Below, one piece after another: positions 31,273-41,209 of a DNA stretch of 64,000 bases. The stretch is from contig JAGMUV010000030.1 in NCBI GenBank assembly GCA_020744425.1, forward strand, positions 310,001-374,000, written 5' to 3'. The position numbers and the translations under genes were made by a program. Source of the DNA: Dactylonectria macrodidyma. Lineage: Eukaryota > Ascomycota > Sordariomycetes > Hypocreales > Nectriaceae. The notes beneath the pieces were generated by a model. The model worked only from the letters and a program-made list of their open reading frames with translations, made no database searches and was not told the origin of the DNA. Every line of letters begins with the position of its first letter. Positions within the stretch are counted from its first letter, which is position 1.

Positions 31273-34200
31273 TTTCGAATCAGGATATGGAGGTGCGAGA
31301 CAAGCGCTCAAGGTTAGGATAATATGAAGGCTTTATCAGAGTCGCCAAGAGGTGATGCTGACGTAGCCAGCGGCAATGGGACAATGCAGACTGAAATGGA
31401 GTTAATCGCTCAATGACAGTTCTCCAAAGGAAATTTAGCCATGAGGGGCTCGTATCGTCGGATCTTGGATTACTATGACGGTTCCGGGAAGTAGGGAATC
31501 AGCGTGAGACAATATTTGCTAGTGGTGCTATTCTATATGCACGGCAATGTTCCAGTGATGGTGGCGGTGCTGGTGATAGTGATTAGTGATGTAACATGCA
31601 ACAGTGGAGGCGCGCTAAAACATCGAAAGAGTTTGGCTATTTTTTAGGTGATAGTGCACACCAGTCAGCGGTCCAGATGTCATTCCACACACTCATAATA
31701 ATGCATTTTATTGCATGCACGATATGGGTTCTCCACAGGTCGAAACCGTGTAAATCAGGTCACCTCCCATCCGTCTTAGCTGCCACAGCCACGAGGGAGC
31801 TCAACTGTAGCGTGTTGGTGCGACGGTCTTTCGACTTAGAAGCCGTGCTTGAAGACGGGCTCTTTATTGAGCCACTTGCGTACGTTCCATTGTGTGAGGG
31901 TTGATTTAGTTGATTGAGTACATACAAGGCCCTCGGGCCCATCTAATGTAGGCCGCACCCCCATGTAGGGGGTTCTATCTAGCCTAATCACGGTGTCTAA
32001 TCCGGCGTCACGGAACAGGTGGAGGAACGGAGCCGCCCGAGGCTTTTGATACCTTCGACCGAGACCGTATCTTCCTGGGCTGACTTTGCGAGACGGTGGC
32101 TGCATGCCGCTCGTCCACACATCATGGGTGGAGTGATGGCGCACGGTGGCGCACTGGTGAAGGGTGTCGGCGAGGGCATGTATATCGGTGAGCGAGAGAT
32201 ATGGACGAATCAATTGATCTGGGATGTCTGGCGGGAATTTACAGAGTCTAAATGAGCGAAAGGGGTAGCATGCATACCCTTACAATACTGTTGGGGTTTG
32301 CGGCTTGGGGCTTGCAGAAAGGCGGCAAAGTCCGCACCCACCAAGCCAGTAGGAAGCCCATTTCCTTCTTCTAATGTCCTCAGGCTGATCTCAGGCCACT
32401 CTCACCTGACGAAAATTATCACGCGCAACTCAGCTAGGCTGCAATCCTGGATTATGGTATGTAAGTTTCCCTAGCTAGAGTCATAATGACATAATGCTTG
32501 CTCCGGACGCATACATGGTGAAGTGCGAAAGGGGCAAGATGCATACTCTTACAATACTGTTGGGGTTTGTGGCTTGAGGCTTGCAGAAAGGCGGCAAAGT
32601 ATTACTAACGAACTAGCTTGAAGCCTATTCTTCAAGTGTTTAGTGTCCTATCTACGGCGGCTGAAGCGGTGTTCGCTTTTATGGCACAGGGTGAGGGTCG
32701 AGTGAAGTTGGAAATAGTGGGTTTGTGGTGGTTTGAGGGGGGATACTCGTCTCGCTGGTTAGCTTGCGTCAAGGCGGCCTGTGGCCAATGCAAACCGGAT
32801 TGTCACTCGAATGGCTTCCAAGTTTGGCGTCCATTTTTGGTCATCAGATGGCGACTTTCCTCCAAGATAGAAGAGATGTTGCTTCTATGTGCATTGAAGC
32901 ATCTCTGTCCGGTATGCTGTCCACACTTCGCTGGATTCGTCTGGTTGAGTTGTTTTACTGAGTTGCTCAATTTGGGGCAAATAAGCTAATTTTAGGGGTG
33001 TCGATCTTGCTGTGGTCGATCATATGGCCACGAAATTCCTCTCCTTCTCTATTCCGTGTTCGACCATTATGTCTCTGGAGTTAACATGAACCTCTCCGGT
33101 CTAGGATGTGGTGCTCTTGGTGAGGCTGCATAAGGGCGTGTAACCAATGCGGAATAAAAACCATCCGAGCACTTGGGCAAAGTATTTGTATTTCTTGCAA
33201 GTACGTAGAATTCTAATTGATAGTAAAAAAGGCCCTTCAATCGGGCTGGAAGTTGCTGAGTGTACGACATTCTTGATTCCGGCTTCTGATTAATTTCGCC
33301 CAGGGGTGGTTGCTGGGCTGCTGACGCTCTCGACAAGCGGCTAAAAGGTTTCAGTCCTTTGATCACTATACTAAGGGATCATTTAGCTCAGACATACCAC
33401 AGATGTCATCTCCCCTTGCGAATAGTTAATAACAACAATCAAGGATGGGTGTAAGAGTCTCACCAGTATTGCTTGCTCACGATAATGGGCGGGCACCGTC
33501 GTTCAGTCTCGATATACTTGGGGCACCACGACTCCACCAGATGGTAGTGGTGCTGGCAGCTGAGCTCTTTCTGGGTTGCTGTTAGTTTGCAAGGGCAGTG
33601 GTGATTAATACACCTACGTAGATGTAGTTGCACATGATGGTTGAACTTCAAGAAGAAACAAGGAATTAAATGCAGGCCTAGTTCTGACGGCGACAACCGT
33701 CAAGTGATCGAACGTGCCGTGCTGGCTGGGTGAAATTGCACAAGATATTCAACCACCGAGCGAGTCGTTTTATTATTGTGGCGTTTGGCGGTCACCCAGA
33801 AGATATTAGTAATTGTAGGAGCAGTCTCTCAAGGCACTTGGCAGAGGTCATTCGATTTACTGGCGGCAGTGAATATAAAGAAGGGCGTTCTTGCTAGCCT
33901 AGGAGTGAGCAATTTGTGGCCTGTCGGCTGATATCTACTGGAGCTGCCTTGGACCTCGTTGCCATTACTATTCCGTTTACCTCATCAGGTGCCATGCTTC
34001 TTACCACGAGCTGCAGTTGGCAATCTACGATGTGTGGTGCTCATCCCAACTCTCAGATATAGCGTTGTGACTCGTCAATAGTATCTGCTCATGCGTCCCT
34101 CCAGATCCCAATAATTTATCCAGCTGAATGGCGTAGCGATAAAAACTACCCTGCTTATGGTCTAGAGCCTCGATAGCTTATGTATGTCTCAGTTTAGAAG

Positions 34201-34678
34201 TCATCCAGATGAGTAGCATGGATGTGGGATTGAAGGGCTGTTTTGTTCGAGCTTGATCCAACACTCATCCACACGAATGCGTTCAATTTGACTGAGTGTA
34301 CCATAGCTCTCGATCCACTTGTGTAACCTCGAATTTGCGGTCCTATAGAGCTGACATGGCGAAGATTAGCTTGCGGTGCATGCCAGTGGCTCATCCAGGG
34401 ATGGCTGCCTGGAATTCAAATGAAGGGTGGACGGGGATGGGTTAATCTAAAGCCTGGTCTTAGCGGGGAGTGGGTCGGCTAGGCCTAATGAGCTTTTGAT
34501 TACGTCGGTTACCTGCGGCGGTTAATCCGTCCTTCTAAAATTGGACGGGCCTGTCCCAATTACTGCATACGGTATCGGCTCCTCCGTCATCGGACATTCC
34601 ATCTCGTCATATTCAACCTTGACTCTACAAACACAGCTTCTGTGGTAGTGCCCTTCAGTAGTTATTAGAATATAATCA
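31273..34678. other. Long intergenic region, no gene recognised
   Basis: About 3.4 kb with no supportable gene. Open frames up to 125 codons occur near 31.8-32.3 kb and 32.6-33.0 kb but show no motif. A duplicated 77-bp block is present at 32255 and 32525. The right end is the TA target of the first pogo element. Confidence 0.5.
32255..32600. repeat. 77-bp direct repeat, two copies
   Basis: Copy 1 (32255-32331) and copy 2 (32525-32600) share GCGAAAGGGG, ACAATACTGTTGGGGTTTG and CTTGCAGAAAGGCGGCAAAG with few changes, spaced 270 bp apart in the same orientation. Weaker similarity seems to continue for about 50 bp beyond both. Origin unknown. Confidence 0.8.
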
Positions 34679-34680
34679 TA

Positions 34681-36557
34681 AGTCAGGCCACCCACTTACG
34701 GATCAGGGGCTTAGCTGACCGCCCCACTTACAACCGCGTCAACCACAACGCGTCTCTAGCCACACGCGTTTCTTCCTTCAACAACACTCAATTGGTCAAT
34801 TCAACCTCATAACCTTATTTATCATGCCTAAATACACTAAAGAAGACCTTCAGGGAGCTATTCAAGATGTCAGAAATGGCATGTCAATGCGAAAAGCAGC
34901 CAATCAGCGCAGAGTTCCCTATTCAACCTTACACAGCAAGCTTAATGGCGTACCTAGCCGCAACGAAGCCCACGAATGGCGTCAGGTGCTTTCCAAATAC
35001 CAGGAAGACCAGCTCACTGATTGGCTTGTCTTACAAGATAAGCTCGGCATGGCGTTGACTCATGGCCAGATCCGGAAGTTGGCGATTTCCTTGTTGGGCC
35101 AAAATGGCACCAACCAACGACTCGGAAAACACTGGATAAAGGGCTTCCTGCCCCGCAACCCGCGAATAAAAACTCTCAAAGCAAAGGGAATTGACCGGAA
35201 AAGGATAAATGGAGCAAATCCGGCTGCTATTCGCGGGTTCTTTGATCTAATGGACCAACCAGAGCTCACATCGATCCCTCAACGTAACCGTTGGAATTTC
35301 GATGAAGTTGGACTTTTCCAAGGGCCCGGAACCAACGGGCTTGTTGTTGGCCAATCAGAGCTTCGATCAACAATTAAGAAACAGCCGCAAACCCTTAACT
35401 GGATTACTATTCTTGAGGCTATTTCCGCAACAGGAAAGTGCCTTAACCCATTGGTCGTCTTCAAAGGCAAACACGTCCAACAACAATGGTTTCCTGAGGA
35501 ATTGGACTTTCTGACCAATTGGAGATTTACAACATCTAAAAAGGGATGGACCAATGACGAAATTGGGCTTGCGTGGCTGCAGGAAGTCTTTCTTCCGGGC
35601 TCAAAGCCTGCCCGGACCAATGAACAACGGCTTCTTATTCTAGATGGGCATGGATCACACATAACGCCTGATTTTATGCGTATTTGTGTGACCAATAGGG
35701 TCCATTTACTCTATTTGCCGCCTCACACAAGCCACGTTCTTCAGCCTCTTGATATGTCAGTCTTTGGACCACTCAAAGCTGCATATCGGACTGCCTTGAC
35801 ACTAGCCAATCCCCTTGCTGATGTTGGCCCAACTAGGAAGGAAGACTTTCTTTATTGCTATTTTCAGGCTAGGAAGAAGGCTATTACTATTCGAAATGCC
35901 CGTTCGGGTTGGAAAGGAGCCGGGTTGTGGCCAATCAACATCTCAAAGCCAATGGGTAGTAAATTCGTTATTGAAGACCCTAATGAGTCAATTATGGTCC
36001 AATCAGGAGCCCCTCTTTCTCCAAAAACGAATCAAAGGTCCGAAATCAGCCCTTTTACAACCCCTAGCAATTCGAGAGACGTTGTCTTATTGGTTCATTC
36101 TCAAAAGAAGGAACTCCTCGCTAGCCCAACCACAAGGCAGCTTTTTCGGACTATTAATCGGGGATTTGATCAGCTCCACACACAAATGGCCCAATTAGAA
36201 GATCAAATTCTAGTTCAAGACCAAAATTCGGGCCAATCAAAAGCTAAGAAGAGAGGAAGGGTTTATAAAGACCCAAATAAGGAATTTTCTGACATTCTAA
36301 ATGTAAAGAGAGCAAGAAGGCGAATAAAAACGCCTAAAATTGAAGATTCAGAATAGCTCTTTTTTCCTTTATTTTTATTAGTTAGTTTTTTGATATTTAG
36401 GAAATTTATTAGCTATTTTATTAAAAATCAGTTGAAATGGACCAATTAGGCCTCTTGGTTGTTCTTTTTTATATAAGTGAAGTTGAATGGGGATTTTGGT
36501 GGTTGTGTAAGTGGGGCGGTCAGCTAAGCCCCTGATCCGTAAGTGGGTGGCCTGACT
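34681..36557 (+). mobile_element. Complete pogo/Fot1-type element A
   Basis: The element is 1877 bp with perfect 52-bp terminal inverted repeats (34681-34732 and 36506-36557, starting AGTCAGGCCACCCACTTACG) and TA duplications at 34679-34680 and 36558-36559. One uninterrupted transposase gene lies inside. Identical repeats and an intact frame point to a recent insertion that may still be mobile. Confidence 0.95.
34824..36356 (+). CDS. pogo/Fot1-type transposase A, DD35D
   Basis: Transposase of 510 aa. The N-terminal pogo/Psq-type helix-turn-helix (KYTKEDLQGAIQDVRNGMSM, about 3-45) and a CENP-B-type DNA-binding domain (about 55-125: QLTDWLVLQDKLG, ALTHGQIRKLA, GKHWIKGFLPR) should bind the inverted repeats. 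The catalytic core has D160 in NFDEVG, D274 in LLILDGHGSH and D310 in LQPLDMSVF, with 35 residues between the last two: DD35D, as in Fot1/pogo. The C-terminal part is lysine-rich. It is about 40-50% similar by eye to transposase B at 38860-40491, so they are separate families. Confidence 0.93.
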   Translation: MPKYTKEDLQGAIQDVRNGMSMRKAANQRRVPYSTLHSKLNGVPSRNEAHEWRQVLSKYQEDQLTDWLVLQDKLGMALTHGQIRKLAISLLGQNGTNQRLGKHWIKGFLPRNPRIKTLKAKGIDRKRINGANPAAIRGFFDLMDQPELTSIPQRNRWNFDEVGLFQGPGTNGLVVGQSELRSTIKKQPQTLNWITILEAISATGKCLNPLVVFKGKHVQQQWFPEELDFLTNWRFTTSKKGWTNDEIGLAWLQEVFLPGSKPARTNEQRLLILDGHGSHITPDFMRICVTNRVHLLYLPPHTSHVLQPLDMSVFGPLKAAYRTALTLANPLADVGPTRKEDFLYCYFQARKKAITIRNARSGWKGAGLWPINISKPMGSKFVIEDPNESIMVQSGAPLSPKTNQRSEISPFTTPSNSRDVVLLVHSQKKELLASPTTRQLFRTINRGFDQLHTQMAQLEDQILVQDQNSGQSKAKKRGRVYKDPNKEFSDILNVKRARRRIKTPKIEDSE

Positions 36558-36655
36558 TACTTTTTTTTCCCCTTGTAGAGTTGGAGAGTTGAAGTTAATT
36601 GTCTTCAATAAGCTTCAAAAGAACTAACGTAGTTCATAAGCGAGTGAAACACCTA

Positions 36656-37330
36656 ACCATGCCTTCCCCCCAAATATGAAGTCTTTTGGGTAGATGAGAA
36701 ACGAGTTCACAATCAGCTGGCGATGCAGTGCCTTCGTGTTATGAACAAGCACCTGGAAACAGATATGTGCAAGCTCATAAAGCCGGGAACAAACCGTGCC
36801 ACTATCAGTTCTAAACACATCGATTCATGTATCCCACGAGAAGTGCAATACGCATGTCTTTACTGGGTTTGCCATATACAACAGGCAGAAATGCTTATTG
36901 ATGGCGATGGGCCGGTCAACGCATTTTTATTGCAACATTTTCTTCACTGGCTAGAAGCCGTGAGCTTGATTGGAAGGACTTCAGATAGTCTCAATATTCT
37001 CAAAAGCTTGCAATCTGCTCGAATTATTAGTATGATAGGTGGCAAAATACGAGAATATACTAACAATATTGCAGCTAGAAGAGGGCGGAAAACTTGGAAA
37101 TTTTCTCCAAGATGCTTTGCGATTTGTCCCAGCTAACAAATCAATAATCGACTCAACACCTCTTCAAATCTACTCCTCAGTTCTTGCCTTTATGCCGAAG
37201 ACTATGCGAAAACTTTTTTCAAGGATAATCAGGTTCCTGAGTGGATATCTCTTGAACTGGTGCTTCTTGCGACCTTATCACCCACAGGTCCGTGTCTTCA
37301 GCTCGCAACCGTGGAGGAGTGGAGCCAATA
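36656..37330 (+). pseudogene. NLR (NACHT-WD40 type) relic, helical linker only
   Basis: The plus strand carries decayed sequence of the helical region that follows NACHT in HET-E/NWD-type fungal NLR proteins. One frame reads FWVDEKRVHNQLAMQCLRVM, then CIPREVQYACLYWVCHIQQ and HFLHWLEAVSLIGRTSD. After a frame change near 37080 another frame reads FLQDALRFVPANKS and IIDSTPLQIYSSVLAFMPK. A third gives QVPEWISLELVLLATLSPTG before several stops. At least two frameshifts and stops prevent a product. Neither the NACHT motif nor WD40 repeats are found nearby. The pogo A element ends only 100 bp upstream. This is the third independent NLR-derived sequence in the window. Confidence 0.75.
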
Positions 37331-38642
37331 GCAGAGACCTGACTGGTGCTAGGACAGAGGCAATGGCACGGGGAAATAGAGCTATTAATGGCAGGGTCAC
37401 GTACTCAAACTACCATGTGGATCTCTCAAGGCTGGAGCGTATACTCCAGAGCCAGGGCAGGAACAGGGATAGAGCATCCACCGTCAATAAACGACGTTGG
37501 TCATTCTCGCGGAGCAACGGGGTATTGGTCAAGAAATGATTCCGCGGCTGTTAATTAGGAATAGTTAGAAGGAGGGGTTGGTGAGATCCCTACTACTTGA
37601 CGTAGTTCGTGTGCTTAAGGAGGAAGTGCCGATTACAAAGCAATCCAGGAGCTCGAGTCCAATTCCTCCCAATCTGAACCACATTATCAAGCGACACATC
37701 ACGCCAACTGGGCCTCCGGGCCTTATCGATCTCCTCAAGGTCAATTCAATTGCCCTCACAGCCTTTCGCCCCTTCCTCCTTCCCGGCTGATTTGCTTGAG
37801 GAGAGACAAATACTTGCCGCGTGGGCTTGAAGCACATAGCCAGAAACGCGCTAATAGCACCTGTACGTTCCGTTTAATAAGTGGCAACAAGCTCAGGATC
37901 GGCGCCAAGGGATCAGCGCTGTTTATGGGGTGCATTTCAGCACCATGGGCCAACATTCTCTGGCCGGGGAAGGTTTTGCCGGTGGACACACAGACCCCAA
38001 TGCCAGGATTAATGGCCGGATGTAGCGGATCGTTAGATGTGATAACACAACGCCGAGCAGCTAGACCCGGATTATGACAGCTGGTTCAAGCAGAAGTCGT
38101 ATAATGACCTCCCCCCCTTTTGTTCCTTCGCGTTGTTACAGATGACGGTGAAGGCATCGACCGTGTCCATTCAGCATCTCCTTTGTGGGCTCCTGGGGGC
38201 TTGCCTCCCTCTACCACCCCTGGAGCCTCTCCTTGGAATCCGAAGAAGCTGCTCCGCAGACCTTTCGGTGTACCAGAGTGTCGGTATCGCAGCAATATGA
38301 TAAGAAGTTCAAAACTGCCATCTGAAGAGGTCTTCCTTTTATATTTCATAGCCATACCAACAACAAATAGCTACTCTGCCAATCTGTGGGGTTACAAGAA
38401 TGTCCGGCCAGCATCAATCCATTCATTTCATACCCGGTCAAGGTCAGGCAGGACCGTCGCCATCACTCGGGGACATTCCGCGTGAACATGGGGGCTTCCA
38501 GGCAGTCAACCCAAACCAATCCGATGCTCTGGGGTGAGTTTATATCACCGTACCCGCTTCAGCAGCGAATTGATGAGGGACAGTGGTACACCGAACTTTC
38601 TAACCGATGCCAAGCGAAGCCAGTCAGTACTAACAAGGGCAG
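37331..38642. other. Intergenic, no gene recognised
   Basis: About 1.3 kb with only short unassigned frames (up to 121 codons). At the right end, TACTAAC (38626-38639 region) followed by GGGCAG resembles a branch point and splice acceptor for the possible exon that pogo B interrupts. Confidence 0.4.
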
Positions 38643-38714
38643 AATATCCCAGCATCATGGACTGAGAACCTCCCCTTATCTCTATCGAGAGATCTTCAGC
38701 AATTCATTGATATA

Positions 38715-40654
38715 AGTCGCCCACCCTAGTTTTGGCCCACCCCTGGCTTTGGCCCGCTCTATTTAGCCTACATCGCACAACTGGTACATCGACGTAACTA
38801 GGTCGCAACAAAGTCAAATTAAATGGTAAAAATACAAGGAAAATCGCATTTGGCGCTCTTTAGTCGCTTTCTTCGTCTGCACTTGAATCTCGCTCCATAT
38901 AGCGTTTTGTTGGTCGCCGATTGCGTCCCGACCGTCGAGCCAGTGCCGGCTCCTCTTCCGACTCAGAGCTACTCTCCCCCCCCACGATAATGACCTCTTG
39001 TACCGCATTTCTTGCCTTCCGAACACGTTGTTGAGGCTCTCGATTAGCTTGCGCAAGTATCTGCGCAAGGCTTGCAAAGCGCTCGTTCGGATCTTGGACG
39101 ATTTTGCGACGTTTAGGCGGTTTTGCCTGGGCGAGTTGCACCCGCAAGCGTTCGATCTCACGGTCCCTTAGTATAACCTCCATCGCAACCTTATCCAACG
39201 CCGCAGCGGCTTTTCGAATAGACAGTCGTGAAGTGGGAGAGCCGCTCTTCTCAGCAAATAGCTTTACGACGTCGCCGCCGCGTTTTGGTGTTGAAATATC
39301 CGAGGTGACACGTAGTGGTATAGCTGGCCGTTTAGCCACCACGACCCATCGAGAATTTAGAGGTTTGGCTACGTTTTTAGGGTATAAGCCTGTCGCCTTC
39401 CACCCGGATTGAACGTTTTCCTTTCGAAGACCAATTTCTCGAGCTTTCGCATAAAATTCGAGAAAGTTTGCCTTTCCAACCTTTGTCGTATCTGTCAAAG
39501 CCGTATGCTCGCCAACTAGCCTACGATAGGCCGTTTTTAAACTGGAAAAGCAGCCGAGATCCAAGGGCTGGAGGACATGGGAAGTATGAGCAGGGAAAAA
39601 GAGTAAGTGAACGTTGTTTAGGTAACACATAGTCATAAATTCGTCCGAGGTATGACTGCCGTGACCGTCGACGATAAGTAGGCGACTATCGGCTGGGTTC
39701 TCAGGTTGCGTTTGGGGTAAAAACACCTTCCCTAGCCACTCGACAGCAATATCATTGCTTGTCCACCCGTTTTCCGAAAAGGTAACATGCCAGCCAGGAT
39801 GCTTAGCTAGGAAATCCTTCTTGAACCATTGTTCTTGGATACTTTTGGCCTTGAAGATGACCAGGGGGTTCAAAGCGACCCCGAGCGCCGAGATGCACTC
39901 CACAATAGACGTCCAAGTCCGGGCATTTATCGTTTTGACTGGTACCGCGTTAGGATTCTCCTGCGAGGAGCCGATAACAAGCCCGTTAATGCCTTGGCCC
40001 TCCATAATGCCGCCCTCGTCGGCGTTGTACCTCCGCCGGGGAGGGATCCAGCTCACAGTCTCGTATAGGTTGAACAAGTGCCTGATATTATCCGGAGTGG
40101 CCGCATTTATACGTTTCCAGTCAGTTCGACGGCCTAACTTTGTCTTGACGGCTAAATGGCGCTCCACGAAGTGACTGGACCACTTCCTCCCTAGGGGCTT
40201 GTGGTCACCTTGTTGTTTAAGCACGCTGCTAGCGATTGCTCGCACTTGTGCGTGTGTTGGCGCGTAACCGAGGGCCTCCTGCCGCAAAATCCATTGCTTA
40301 AGATGTTCTTCCTGATTGGCTGTGAGCCGCTGCTGGTCGTCGTGTGCCGTACGTTGAGGTTGGGCACCATTAAGGCGGGCGCGAAGTGTCCCTCTTGGTA
40401 CTCCATGGCGTGTGGCAGCGGTCCTGACGGCAACACCATTCCTGACGTCCACGATGGCGTTTTGTAGGTCCTGCTCTGTATATTCAGGCATTTCGAACAC
40501 GGAGAGGAAAATACAAAAGAAAGTAAGTCAATTGGTGAAAAATCCGATTTTTAACAATTTATTGTAGGTGGTAGCGCGGATCTGACGCGTGCGGCGGAGC
40601 GCGTTTTTGGGGTGGGCCAAAGCCAGGGGTGGGTCATAACTAGGGTGGGCGACT
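38715..40654 (-). mobile_element. Complete pogo/Fot1-type element B
   Basis: The element is 1940 bp with ~41-bp terminal inverted repeats (38715-38755 and 40614-40654, starting AGTCGCCCACCCTAGTT), two mismatches between them, and TA duplications at 38713-38714 and 40655-40656. The transposase gene inside is open. It is of a different family from element A and lies in the opposite orientation. Confidence 0.93.
38860..40491 (-). CDS. pogo/Fot1-type transposase B, DD35D
   Basis: Transposase of 543 aa from ATG 40491; the frame extends three codons further to a GTG. The N-terminal pogo-type helix-turn-helix starts MPEYTEQDLQNAIVDVRNGV. The CENP-B-like domain follows (EEHLKQWILRQEALG, APTHAQVRAIA, GRKWSSHFVERH). 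Catalytic residues are D158 in YNADEGG, D275 in LLIVDGHGSH and D311 in LQPLDLGCF, with 35 residues between the last two. The C-terminal 80 residues are acidic and basic in blocks (ESSSESEEEP, RRSGRNRRPTKR). No internal stops. Confidence 0.92.
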   Translation of the reverse strand: MPEYTEQDLQNAIVDVRNGVAVRTAATRHGVPRGTLRARLNGAQPQRTAHDDQQRLTANQEEHLKQWILRQEALGYAPTHAQVRAIASSVLKQQGDHKPLGRKWSSHFVERHLAVKTKLGRRTDWKRINAATPDNIRHLFNLYETVSWIPPRRRYNADEGGIMEGQGINGLVIGSSQENPNAVPVKTINARTWTSIVECISALGVALNPLVIFKAKSIQEQWFKKDFLAKHPGWHVTFSENGWTSNDIAVEWLGKVFLPQTQPENPADSRLLIVDGHGSHTSDEFMTMCYLNNVHLLFFPAHTSHVLQPLDLGCFSSLKTAYRRLVGEHTALTDTTKVGKANFLEFYAKAREIGLRKENVQSGWKATGLYPKNVAKPLNSRWVVVAKRPAIPLRVTSDISTPKRGGDVVKLFAEKSGSPTSRLSIRKAAAALDKVAMEVILRDREIERLRVQLAQAKPPKRRKIVQDPNERFASLAQILAQANREPQQRVRKARNAVQEVIIVGGESSSESEEEPALARRSGRNRRPTKRYMERDSSADEESD

Positions 40655-41209
40655 TATGGACTGGTCTTTGCAATACCATCAACAACTCTAACTACACGAA
40701 GCGACTATTTTTGATGTGGCTGTGTCTCATGAACGATGTAAACGACGTTCGGAAGATATTCGATCGCATTCATGCCATCGACATCTTTGAGGATTCCCAC
40801 ACGCTGTTTCTTCGAGACCTACCCTACAGATTGTGGAAGGCGGTTTGGGCTGCCGGGATTGCTTCGAGGAATGATAAACGCTCACAGTTAGAACGTTGAA
40901 TCAGTATCTGACAAACGCAGGTTGTCCCGGAAGAATCCGCATGTGTTGACCGCTGGGAACCAAGAGTACAAGCCATCATCGATTAGGGACAGGCCGGCTG
41001 GTAAAGAGGTAGGTATAGCCACGTATACTCCAGTGTGTTTATGTAATTCTCATTCGGATCGCTCTGAATTAAATGACAAAGGTGCATTGCTTGATTGGTT
41101 CCTGGTTGTCGTCTGAGGGAAATGAGAGTTAATTACGTCTCCCCTTATGAACTGCCTGCCTGGATGTTGAATTTCCGGCTTGGCCAATAAAATCATACCG
41201 CTCAACACA

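Larger units (their letters stand above)
38643..40899 (+). pseudogene. Possible host exon interrupted by pogo element B
   Basis: If pogo B and one TA copy are ignored, a single frame reads across the insertion point: 24 codons on the left (38643-38714, ending LQQFID plus ATA) and 80 codons on the right (from TGG 40657, WTGLCNTINNSNY, to TGA 40899). A TACTAAC branch-like site and a CAG acceptor lie just before 38643, so it could be a terminal exon. I recognise no family in it. The right part contains KRLFLMWLCLMNDV and HTLFLRDLPYRLWKAVW, with the look of a real helical protein. The left part is short, so continuity could be chance. Confidence 0.35.

Noticed and set aside
31836..32255. Overlapping 125-codon minus and 78-codon plus frames
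   Set aside because: No recognisable motif on either strand and no splice partners; left as intergenic.
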